Source: Methylacidiphilum caldifontis (GTDB lineage: Bacteria; Verrucomicrobiota; Verrucomicrobiia; Methylacidiphilales; CAMAQI01). From it: a stretch of DNA of 6,725 nucleotides. The stretch is taken from positions 1 through 6,725 of the forward strand of contig CAMAQI010000130.1 in the NCBI GenBank assembly GCA_945860255.1. The letters run 5' to 3'. The translations under genes and the position numbers were made by a program. Positions 1-6,120 of this stretch are shown in pieces; within the stretch, counting starts at the first letter, position 1; every line of letters begins with the position of its first letter. The notes beneath the pieces are model-generated. The model was not told the origin of the DNA. It did not search any database and was given only the letters and a program-made list of their open reading frames with translations.

Positions 1-51
1 AATCACTCGATTTTCAGACATTCCGACGACAATTGAAAAAGGATAATTCAT
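1..51 (-). CDS. folA: Dihydrofolate reductase, N-terminal fragment (cut by window edge)
   Basis: Only the first 17 codons lie inside the window. The ATG is 1 nt beyond the murJ stop codon, so the two genes are almost certainly co-transcribed. The peptide MNYPFSIVVGMSENRVI matches the typical opening of dihydrofolate reductases: a first beta strand, then a small-residue/Met-Ser-Glu-Asn-Arg-Val-Ile stretch that normally continues into Gly and the substrate-binding loop. The family reduces dihydrofolate to tetrahydrofolate with NADPH in the cytoplasm. A GGGG about 10 nt upstream, inside the murJ 3' end, is the only ribosome-binding candidate. The call rests on 17 residues, so the family is likely but not proven. 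The sequence beyond position 1 would settle it. Confidence 0.65.
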   Translation of the reverse strand, partial: MNYPFSIVVGMSENRVI

Positions 52-52
52 G

Positions 53-1663
53 CTACTTTTTCCCCAATTTTCTTTGGATGAGTTTCACCAGCGAAGTCAT
101 CTCCTCCATCTTCAAAAACCATCCTAAACTCAAATAGATCGCTCCGGTAGTCGAAAGAAGAAAGAGCATCTTGAGCATCGGATTGATCCAAGTCCAACTT
201 CCGTTCAATTCCATAAAGGAGCCAAAAAAAAGTAAGCTAAAATAGGCAAAGGAGATAGCCATGCCGGTGGCAAATAAAATCTTCGTCAAATGCCGTGTCC
301 AAAACAAAAAGGAGCCCAAATCCAAACGAGATCGCATCGCAAAGAAAAGCTGCAAAAAATTAATCATCGCTAAAATACCGGTACTCAACGCCAACCCCAC
401 GTGACCTAAATGAAAAACGTAAATCATCACCCCGTTGAGGAGAAGATTCACCCCAATCGCAATCAAACTAATATTTAAGGGAATCTTCGGTAAATTTAAG
501 GCGTAGAAACAGGGAGTTAACACCTTGATTCCAGAATAGCCGACAAGCCCTAAGGTATAGGCCTGAAGAGCCCATGCGGTTTGTCGTGTATCCTCGGCAT
601 CAAATTGTCCATGCTCATAAATCAACTGAATAATCTGCGGAGCAAATACGGCGAGTCCCATTGCAGCCGGAATGGTCAAAAAAAACATGAATCGCAGCGA
701 CTCCCGTAAGGTCCCGCCAAAGGCAATCAGATCATTTTGAGCCTGTTGCCGAGCGACTGCTGGCAATGTTGCCGTCGCTATCGCCACTCCAAAAACACCG
801 ATCGGGAATTGAATCAGACGAAAGGCACAGTTCAGCCAAGAAAGTCCTCCATCGATTGGGGAGGCAAAAATTCCATTCACCATGACATTCACTTGAACCG
901 CAGAACCGGCAATCACACTGGGGATCATTAAAACAAGAACCTCACGTAATCCCGCATGATTCAAATTCCAACAAAATCGAAATCGAAATCCCACTTTCCA
1001 TAGCGTTGGAAGCTGAATCAGAAGTTGCGCCAATCCGCCAAGTAAAACACCAAAGGCAACCCCCATGATTCCCCTCTCCGTAAAATGAGGTTTCAAGAGA
1101 TTCGCTTGAGGTTCAAAGAGATAGGCGAAAACCACACCGGCAATAATGGAGACAAAATTAAAAGCACTCGATGCGGAGGCCGGAACTCCGAAAATACGTT
1201 TCGCATTTAACATTCCCATGACCAAAGCAGCCACCGAGACAAAACCGATAAAGGGAAATAAGATCTGAGTGAGCTGAACGGTAAGCTCAAATTTACCAGC
1301 GACATGTTGAAAGCCGGGATTCGTCACCGAAACGATCCACGGTGAAAAAAGGATCCCGCAAAGACAAAGAACCGCCATTCCAATCAGAAGTATTGTGAGA
1401 ACAAGATTCGCTAAATACCAAGCCGACTCCTCCCCCTCCTTCTCCAATTTTTTGGTGAAAACTGTCGTAAAGGCAGTGGATAAAGCCCCTTCCGCAAATA
1501 AATCACGAAAAAGATTCGGGATTCGAAAGGCCCCTAAATAGGCATCATAAAATTTTCCCGCCCCAAAAAGAGAAGCAAACACTACTTCACGAACGAGCCC
1601 CAAAACCCGAGAGGCCATCACTGCGATCGAGACCACTACCGCCGATTTCCGTGTACTACTCAT
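53..1663 (-). CDS. murJ: Lipid II flippase MurJ (MviN family)
   Basis: A 536-residue integral membrane protein of the MOP/MATE-like superfamily that moves lipid-linked peptidoglycan precursor (lipid II) across the cytoplasmic membrane. Length and the alternation of many hydrophobic segments fit the usual 14-helix MurJ. The N-terminus carries the family signature SRVLGLVRE, an FGAG turn, Asp40 and the NLFRDLFAEGALS motif. Arg19, Arg25, Arg53 and Arg282 (in CAFRLIQFP) sit where E. coli MurJ has its essential cavity arginines R18, R24, R52 and R270. I chose the ATG at 1661-1663 because an AAAGGAG ribosome-binding site lies 9 nt upstream. A GTG at 1700-1702 would add 13 residues but has no such site and precedes the conserved start. 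It is followed 1 nt later by a folA-like gene. No terminator is visible between them. Its upstream region is shared with the divergent DUF4160 gene. Confidence 0.96.
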   Translation of the reverse strand: MSSTRKSAVVVSIAVMASRVLGLVREVVFASLFGAGKFYDAYLGAFRIPNLFRDLFAEGALSTAFTTVFTKKLEKEGEESAWYLANLVLTILLIGMAVLCLCGILFSPWIVSVTNPGFQHVAGKFELTVQLTQILFPFIGFVSVAALVMGMLNAKRIFGVPASASSAFNFVSIIAGVVFAYLFEPQANLLKPHFTERGIMGVAFGVLLGGLAQLLIQLPTLWKVGFRFRFCWNLNHAGLREVLVLMIPSVIAGSAVQVNVMVNGIFASPIDGGLSWLNCAFRLIQFPIGVFGVAIATATLPAVARQQAQNDLIAFGGTLRESLRFMFFLTIPAAMGLAVFAPQIIQLIYEHGQFDAEDTRQTAWALQAYTLGLVGYSGIKVLTPCFYALNLPKIPLNISLIAIGVNLLLNGVMIYVFHLGHVGLALSTGILAMINFLQLFFAMRSRLDLGSFLFWTRHLTKILFATGMAISFAYFSLLFFGSFMELNGSWTWINPMLKMLFLLSTTGAIYLSLGWFLKMEEMTSLVKLIQRKLGKK

Positions 1664-1672
1664 ATTTCTCTG

Positions 1673-1679
1673 CTCCTTT
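1673..1679 (-). promoter_or_regulatory. Ribosome-binding site that fixes the murJ start
   Basis: The minus strand reads AAAGGAG, with 9 nt to the ATG at 1663. It lies inside the reading frame opened by the upstream GTG at 1702, so it favours the shorter 536-residue MurJ. Confidence 0.8.
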
Positions 1680-1783
1680 CTATCGCCCAAGAACGGCTTC
1701 ACAATCTAAAATTTTGATTCTTGAACCTTCCCTCCTAAAACCTGAACAGGTGAAAGGGAATGAATTTCAATACTGAAAAGAGA

Positions 1784-1812
1784 TTGAATCACTAGACATA
1801 TGAGGTTACTAT
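1784..1812 (+). promoter_or_regulatory. Putative promoter of the DUF4160-DUF2442 pair, leaderless geometry
   Basis: TTGAAT at 1784-1789 and TACTAT at 1807-1812 are separated by exactly 17 nt, and each matches 4 of 6 sigma-70 consensus bases. The -10 ends 6 nt before the ATG at 1819, so transcription would be expected to begin at or next to that ATG. If used, the mRNA would be leaderless and the GAGG at 1802-1805 would not be transcribed. This is inferred from sequence only. A longer transcript starting further upstream is equally possible. Confidence 0.4.
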
Positions 1813-1819
1813 GTGTCTA
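1793..1819 (+). promoter_or_regulatory. Inverted repeat over the DUF4160 promoter, possible operator
   Basis: TAGACA at 1793-1798 and TGTCTA at 1814-1819 are perfect inverted half-sites. Their centres are 21 bp apart, about two helical turns. One lies between the putative -35 and -10, the other spans the predicted start of transcription. That placement suits a dimeric autorepressor, as is common in toxin-antitoxin operons. Six-base arms can occur by chance, so this is a candidate only. Confidence 0.3.
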
Positions 1820-2055
1820 TGCCTGAAATTTTTCGAAAAGAAGGTTTTGTCGTTAGTTTTTATTCAGGAGATGGGCATGAACCGATCCACGTCCATGTTC
1901 GTAAAGCGGGTGGAGAGGCAAAGATATGGGTCGAGCCGATCCAAATTGAATACGGCAAACGAATGGAATGGCAGGATTTAAAAAGAGCAGAAGAGCTGGT
2001 CGCAGAGAATATCGATCTTATCAAAATGAGGTGGAATGAATACTTTGGAAACTGA
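1819..2055 (+). CDS. DUF4160 family protein (candidate toxin-antitoxin component)
   Basis: A small cytoplasmic protein of 78 residues (80 if the in-frame GTG at 1813 is used). It shows the DUF4160 hallmarks: an opening MPEIFR, the motif FYSGDGHEPIHVHV with its conserved His cluster, a charged middle, and a C-terminus ending in WNEYFG after an amphipathic helix. The molecular function of the family is not established. Its genes often sit beside DUF2442 genes, as here, and the small size and overlap suggest a toxin-antitoxin-like pair; that is inference. Start choice is open. GTG 1813 has GAGG 7 nt upstream. ATG 1819 matches the usual MP start of the family and fits a leaderless transcript. The ATG at 1811 is out of frame. 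The 3' end overlaps the DUF2442 gene by 20 nt. Confidence 0.85.
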   Translation: MPEIFRKEGFVVSFYSGDGHEPIHVHVRKAGGEAKIWVEPIQIEYGKRMEWQDLKRAEELVAENIDLIKMRWNEYFGN

Positions 2056-2302
2056 TTTAGATTTATTAGAGCCAACAGAGGCTCGTCATATGAACGGTTG
2101 GATCGTCATCACCCTAAATGATGGACGTGAGGTCAAGTTTCCTTGCTCAGCAAACGAATACCTCTCTGTAGCCACCGAGAAAGAAATTTCGACAATGGAA
2201 ATTTCTCCTTGCGGGATTCATTGGCCCCTTCTCAACGAAGATTTGTCTATCAAAGGAATTATCGAAGGACGTTTTGGTCGTATCTCTCGATCACCTCAGT
2301 AA
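2036..2302 (+). CDS. DUF2442 family protein, partner of the DUF4160 gene
   Basis: An 88-residue soluble protein. The N-terminal half, around residues 20-45, forms a predicted strand-turn-strand (ITLNDGREVKFP). The C-terminal signature GIHWPLLNEDLSIKGII at residues 60-76 is the typical DUF2442 motif of an aromatic-Pro segment followed by an acidic D-L-S stretch. The family is small and functionally uncharacterised, with members often encoded next to DUF4160. The start overlaps the DUF4160 3' end by 20 nt, with a GAGG 4 nt before the ATG inside that gene, which points to translational coupling and fixed stoichiometry. A Met at residue 19 is a possible later start. By analogy with TA operons one member might regulate the promoter, but no helix-turn-helix is evident to the eye. 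No terminator is seen before the convergent TPR gene 60 nt away. Confidence 0.85.
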   Translation: MNTLETDLDLLEPTEARHMNGWIVITLNDGREVKFPCSANEYLSVATEKEISTMEISPCGIHWPLLNEDLSIKGIIEGRFGRISRSPQ

Positions 2303-2362
2303 AATTCGAGGATTTGGGACGAATAACGTAAAATAATTTATAATCAAGGGAGTGAAAGAATA

Positions 2363-3271
2363 CTATCGAGCTCCTTCTACCTCCATCAGCTCAATTATTT
2401 TTTTCTTCACTTCCTCGTACTTTGGATATTCTGGATAGCGCACTAAAATGGATTTATAAGTCTGCTTGGCCCCCTCTTTATTGCCTATTTTTAAAAGGGA
2501 ATCCCCCTTTAAAGTCAAAAGCCGGGCATTCTCGGTCACCTCAAATTTCTTCTGCTTCGTCTCATTGACTTCAGAGGCTTTGGCAATTCCATCGATTGCC
2601 ATATTCCAGATCCTCTCAACTTTATTGGGATCATTCTTCTCATACCAAGGGAGGATCCCTTGAATAAAAAAATTCTCAATCTCCCCCACCGCTCCATAAT
2701 AACGCTCTTTATCTTTAAGGTAATCCTCCTCGATTCCATAATATTTCACTAAAAGCGTGTTCTTAAGGCTCTCTTGCAAAAGATGATGCTCCGATAAATT
2801 CGGCTCATTCGATTTATACTGCTCTAAAATCTTCGTAAACTTAGCAATCCCCTTCTCCTCCTCACCCAAAAGGAACAAAATATGGGCTTGCAGATAGGCC
2901 GCTGATAAATCGGCGGCAACAGGCAATCGGGGATCGGTCATCAATCCGGAGTTTTTCTTTTTCCAATCAGCAAAAGCCTTTTCAGGAGAGGAATCCTCCT
3001 TAAAAAAAACTTGGTACACCGCATCTAAATAAAGATTGAGGGGACTTTCCTGAATCTGGTGAGTTAAATTCTCATAAATCGGTTGAAAGCGCTCTTTAAA
3101 AACCGAAGATCTTTTCTTATCGGCCTTATTTAAAACTTTCAACAACTCCTCATCCTCCGCTTTCTGCTTCAGCTCTTTCTGCGAAGGAACCACAGGAGTC
3201 GGCTGTGGCGGCTCTGGCTCTTCAGCTCCAAGCACAAGCGTTACAAAAAATATCCAAAAGATTCGACTCAT
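2363..3271 (-). CDS. Exported TPR-like protein of unknown function
   Basis: A 302-residue protein. Residues 1-16 look like a Sec signal peptide: Arg at position 3, hydrophobic core IFWIFFVTLVLG, likely cleavage after GA. A Pro/Glu-rich linker follows (about 17-30), then a Lys/Glu-rich helical, possibly coiled-coil stretch (31-60). The rest is predicted all-helical, with TPR-like pairs near 120-151 (AAYLQAHILFLLGEEEKGIAKF) and 246-280 (LLTLKGDSLLKIGNKEGAK...YP). TPR proteins of this sort usually act as scaffolds for envelope complexes; no enzyme motif is visible. The start is constrained by an in-frame stop 9 nt upstream. There is no good ribosome-binding site, only an A-rich stretch. The start codon overlaps that of the divergent ligase-hydrolase gene by 2 nt. 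I do not recognise an orthologue. Confidence 0.8.
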   Translation of the reverse strand: MSRIFWIFFVTLVLGAEEPEPPQPTPVVPSQKELKQKAEDEELLKVLNKADKKRSSVFKERFQPIYENLTHQIQESPLNLYLDAVYQVFFKEDSSPEKAFADWKKKNSGLMTDPRLPVAADLSAAYLQAHILFLLGEEEKGIAKFTKILEQYKSNEPNLSEHHLLQESLKNTLLVKYYGIEEDYLKDKERYYGAVGEIENFFIQGILPWYEKNDPNKVERIWNMAIDGIAKASEVNETKQKKFEVTENARLLTLKGDSLLKIGNKEGAKQTYKSILVRYPEYPKYEEVKKKIIELMEVEGAR

Positions 3272-4805
3272 GCTTTTTTATTGGTTACGATCTTTTATGC
3301 AGCAAGCCGAGTACTTTTACAAGTCAATCCCTCGAATCCAGCTTTTTTTCGATTCCCCTAACCATTGCGCCACTTTTCTCGGAATGGTGGCATTGATTTT
3401 GATTGGACTCACCGTCACTTATTGGGAGCGGCGAAGCAAAGCCATCAAATATCAATTCCTCTTCCTCATGACAGGAACCCTGTGTTTGCTCTCCCTGCTG
3501 GGGCTCGTCATGACCTATTCTCGTGGCGGTTGGATCGCTTTCTCGCTCTCTACCCTCCTCGTGACTCTCTTTTCTCCACTCAAACGCCGCTTTGCTCTGG
3601 GCTTTTCGATTTTGTTTTTTCTCTTCATATTTCTCCTCCCGAAAGGGTCAGACCGTCTCAACTCCGTGGGGGATGAAAACGATAAATCGATCAAACACCG
3701 TATTCTTGTTTGGAAAGGGGCCGCTGCGATCACCGCAGATCATTGGACTTCAGGGGTCGGTGGTGATCAATTCGGTAAGGAATTCAAACTCTGGTATCAG
3801 CCTCTGACCCTCAAAACTCGCTACGCTGCCGCCCTAAACAATTTCCTGACCCTCAGTGCGGAACGAGGAATCTTTGCTCTCTTTTTTTACCTCCTTCTCG
3901 TCACCCTCCCCCTTTGGCTCGTCTGGAGAATTGTCTGCGAAAATGATAATGCTTGGATTCAGGGAGTTCTCGCAGGCCAATTTCTCTTCTGCATCTCAGG
4001 ACTCTTTACCTACTCCCTCACTTTAGGGGATGTCGTCGCGCTTTATTGGATTCTCTGGACAATCACCTTTTTTTATCTCCTGAAGAAAATTTGGAAAAAA
4101 GAATTTAAAATCACTCCCCTTCACTTTCTTCCCCCGACTCTCTTTTCATCGGTGATCTGCATCGGAATTCTACTCTGGGGATCGATCGAACTCCGTAAAA
4201 TTCCGACCACTCAAACCCGCCATTCAATCGATGGAAAAGATTACTTTCTTCTCTCCTCCCGTCATCTCCCTTCGACGGCAACCATTCTATTTTACCCTGA
4301 AATCGGAACCTCCCTCGAAAGTGCGGTACTCACTTTTTCCCGCCCCCTCGCGGCTGAAGGATTCAGTCTCTTGATTGCTCCCTATGAATCGGCAGGCAAA
4401 TCAGCCCTTCCAGAATTCCAAAAAATAAATCAATGGTTCTTGAAAAATACCCCCCCTCCACATCTGCTGATCGGACATGGGACAGGTGCCCGACTCGGAT
4501 TCATCACGGCAACTCATTGTGAGGGATTCCAATCGATGATCTTGATCGCCCCAGAAACCCGATGGCCCTTCCCCGAACTTTCGCCGATGAACTTTATTCC
4601 AACACTCACGGTTCCCCTCCTGATTCTTCACGGTTTAGAGGATGCAACCGTTGATCCCATTGAGTCGCAACGATTCCAAGAAGCTCTCAATCAAAATCAT
4701 AAACAAAGCCAACTTCTTCTCCTTCCCCAAACCACCCACTCCCTCGATCAAGATTCCTTTCGTCGAGCGATCATTCAATCCATTAAAAATAAGACAAACC
4801 GATGA
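3270..4805 (+). CDS. O-antigen-ligase-like membrane domain fused to a degenerate alpha/beta hydrolase
   Basis: A 511-residue protein in two parts. Residues 1-305 resemble the Wzy_C/O-antigen ligase family, which joins or polymerises glycans on the outer face of the inner membrane. They include a SPNHCATFLG segment, TM helices near 35-53, 62-82, 86-101 and 106-123, the motif SRGGW (Arg85), a loop with R144 and LVWKGA, then LNNFLTLSAERGI and helices near 198-219, 231-250, 255-271 and 286-304. Residues about 318-511 form an alpha/beta-hydrolase fold with GHGTGA at 402-407, acid Asp458 in LHGLEDATVD and His490. Oddities: the four or so N-terminal helices expected before the SPNH segment are absent; Leu189 replaces the usual His of the H-N motif; Gly404 replaces the nucleophile Ser. 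No ribosome-binding site precedes ATG 3270; ATG 3297 is an alternative. Its stop overlaps the next hydrolase start. It could be a truncated relic or a specialised protein. Confidence 0.8.
   Translation: MLFYWLRSFMQQAEYFYKSIPRIQLFFDSPNHCATFLGMVALILIGLTVTYWERRSKAIKYQFLFLMTGTLCLLSLLGLVMTYSRGGWIAFSLSTLLVTLFSPLKRRFALGFSILFFLFIFLLPKGSDRLNSVGDENDKSIKHRILVWKGAAAITADHWTSGVGGDQFGKEFKLWYQPLTLKTRYAAALNNFLTLSAERGIFALFFYLLLVTLPLWLVWRIVCENDNAWIQGVLAGQFLFCISGLFTYSLTLGDVVALYWILWTITFFYLLKKIWKKEFKITPLHFLPPTLFSSVICIGILLWGSIELRKIPTTQTRHSIDGKDYFLLSSRHLPSTATILFYPEIGTSLESAVLTFSRPLAAEGFSLLIAPYESAGKSALPEFQKINQWFLKNTPPPHLLIGHGTGARLGFITATHCEGFQSMILIAPETRWPFPELSPMNFIPTLTVPLLILHGLEDATVDPIESQRFQEALNQNHKQSQLLLLPQTTHSLDQDSFRRAIIQSIKNKTNR
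3294..3322 (-). promoter_or_regulatory. Weak candidate promoter of the TPR gene, inside the ligase coding region
   Basis: The minus strand reads TTGTAA (3317-3322), 17 nt, CATAAA (3294-3299), each 4 of 6 to consensus, about 22 nt before the ATG at 3271. Because the two divergent genes share their start region, any promoter for one must lie inside the other. The match is modest and may be chance. Confidence 0.2.
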
Positions 4806-5515
4806 AAAAAATCCTCCTTTCTCTACTCATGGCCCCATTTCTTTTTTCAGAAAGAACCGAAGAACTCTCCATTTCCCCGAAAGAGGAGGATAATTTCATC
4901 TCCGCCAGTTTTCGTCTCTGGATTCCTAATGAGTTAGAAAAAACAGGGGACTCCCCAATAGCCATTCTTGTCCTCCTTCCGGGGTACAACGGAAATGGAC
5001 TTGATCTCATTTCAAACCCGATTTGGAGAGGGATTGCGATCGAGAAAAACTGGGCACTGCTCGGCTGTTCGATTCAATCCGAAAATGGAATAGTCAACTA
5101 CGACCAGCCTCATGCCGGCTCAGGCCGTGCCTTAGAGGAGGCGCTTCTTCAATTGGGAAAACGATTCAATGTCGATCTCACGAAAACCAAACTTCTCTTC
5201 TTTGGCCACTCAGCCGGAGGACAGTTTGGATTTCACTTCGCCTGTTGGAAACCGGAACGAACCGTTGGCTTTGTCGCCGTCAAAGGGGGCTGTTACAACC
5301 TCGATCTCATCACCCCTGAAGCCCGTAAAGTCCCCGGACTCTGGATCATCGGCGAGAAAGATGAAAAATGGAGACAAGAGGCGGTGAAAGAAATTGTCCG
5401 TGAGGGGAAAAAAGAAAAAGCCCCTTGGAACTTTAAGATTGATCCGAATACTGGTCACGAAATCGGAAAAGCAGAAAGCTACGGATTAAACTTTTTTGAG
5501 AAATTAGATCCATAA
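4802..5515 (+). CDS. Exported alpha/beta hydrolase (esterase/depolymerase-like)
   Basis: A 237-residue protein. Residues 1-16 look like a signal peptide: MKK, then hydrophobic ILLSLLMAPFLF, likely cleavage near FS-E. The mature part shows an alpha/beta-hydrolase core: the oxyanion-hole loop LPGYNGNG (59-66), the nucleophile elbow GHSAGG (135-140, Ser137), the acid Asp187 in IIGEKDEKW and the base His219 in NTGHEIG. The triad therefore appears complete. The pattern resembles small secreted esterases and PHB-depolymerase/feruloyl-esterase-like (LpqC-type) enzymes; the substrate cannot be read from sequence. It would act in the periplasm or outside the cell. The ATG overlaps the upstream stop codon (ATGA, 4 nt shared) and has no ribosome-binding site of its own, so it is probably translated by coupling to the ligase-hydrolase gene. 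Its neighbour carries a second hydrolase domain that lacks the nucleophile. Confidence 0.87.
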   Translation: MKKILLSLLMAPFLFSERTEELSISPKEEDNFISASFRLWIPNELEKTGDSPIAILVLLPGYNGNGLDLISNPIWRGIAIEKNWALLGCSIQSENGIVNYDQPHAGSGRALEEALLQLGKRFNVDLTKTKLLFFGHSAGGQFGFHFACWKPERTVGFVAVKGGCYNLDLITPEARKVPGLWIIGEKDEKWRQEAVKEIVREGKKEKAPWNFKIDPNTGHEIGKAESYGLNFFEKLDP

Positions 5516-5516
5516 T

Positions 5517-5530
5517 TTGAAGAACTTCAA
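5517..5530. repeat. Short inverted repeat between convergent genes
   Basis: TTGAAG, AA, CTTCAA is a perfect 6-bp inverted repeat just after the hydrolase stop (5515) and before the convergent nucleotidyltransferase stop (5560). Its loop is only 2 nt, it is A/T-rich and lacks a T run, so it is a poor intrinsic terminator. It is the only structure seen in this 44-nt gap. Confidence 0.3.
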
Positions 5531-5559
5531 TTTCGAAGATATCGGCTCTGAGCGGGGGC

Positions 5560-6120
5560 TTACTGAGAACCATTCGAACGATGCCCTCTTTGAACTCGGG
5601 ACTTGACCGACTGAAATTCATCGAAGCGCAAAAGCTTCTGCTGAACGTTAGGATCGTCGGGAAGACCCATCGTCCGAACTCGTTCCACAAGCTCCTCTTT
5701 TTTGACAAAACTCCACGAAACCAGCTCATTGACGTAAACCAAATCCTTTTCGCGGCTTGCCATGAGTTTGCACGCTGCCAGATCCAAAATATGGGGCACC
5801 TTACACGTAATATCGTCAATCTTGTAGGTCAACAGTCGTTCCTTCCAACCTAGAGGCATTTTAACCACATGAGCACCGATAGGATCAGCGTGATACCCAG
5901 TTTCAATAGCAAAAGGCGAATGAAGTCCAAATTGAGTGCGAACGGTTTGAATCCATTGAGCGTCTTCTCGATAAAAATCACACTCTACAGAGTTTTTGAA
6001 AACATCAGGCGGGTAGTCCATCATTCCATAAATCGACTGACTTCCGACAAGCAAAAATTCTTTGTCGCCTGTGAAATTGGAAATTTCCCGAATAAGATGC
6101 TCAACCTCACGTCGCTGCAT
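5560..6120 (-). CDS. DUF6036/AbiEii-like nucleotidyltransferase
   Basis: A 186-residue cytoplasmic protein that looks like a minimal nucleotidyltransferase of the DUF6036/AbiEii-like group. It begins MQRREVEHLIREI. The strand-turn FLLVGSQSIYG (22-32) carries the Gly-Ser motif of the nucleotidyltransferase fold. SVECDFY (44-50) supplies the acidic E-x-D pair for metal binding. The C-terminal half holds PLGWKERL (89-96) and LDLAACKLMASREKD (112-126), with the Lys and R-E-K-D cluster typical of AbiEii-type toxins. Such proteins transfer nucleotides to RNA or protein targets in several toxin-antitoxin or phage-defence systems; the target here is unknown. The chosen ATG has GGAG 7 nt upstream. An ATG at 6225 would add 35 unrelated residues encoded inside the upstream gene in another frame. 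The start overlaps the upstream gene by 14 nt. Confidence 0.85.
   Translation of the reverse strand: MQRREVEHLIREISNFTGDKEFLLVGSQSIYGMMDYPPDVFKNSVECDFYREDAQWIQTVRTQFGLHSPFAIETGYHADPIGAHVVKMPLGWKERLLTYKIDDITCKVPHILDLAACKLMASREKDLVYVNELVSWSFVKKEELVERVRTMGLPDDPNVQQKLLRFDEFQSVKSRVQRGHRSNGSQ

Noticed and set aside
1664..1702. GTG start extending MurJ by 13 residues
   Set aside because: It has no ribosome-binding site, the extra residues are charged and not family-like, and a good AAAGGAG precedes the ATG at 1663.
1741..1778. Small palindromes CCTGAACAGG and TTTCA-ATAC-TGAAA between murJ and the DUF4160 gene
   Set aside because: Arms of 4-5 bp are expected by chance, and no T run or promoter relation makes them convincing.
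2303..2362. Bidirectional terminator between the convergent DUF2442 and TPR genes
   Set aside because: The gap is A/T-rich, but I found no stem of useful length.
3365..3676. 103-codon plus-strand open frame inside the ligase gene
   Set aside because: It is a shifted reading of the membrane-protein coding sequence and lacks any family feature.
5433..5819. 128-codon minus-strand open frame
   Set aside because: It is an alternative frame of the nucleotidyltransferase gene running into the antisense of the hydrolase, with Trp/Arg-rich, non-family sequence.
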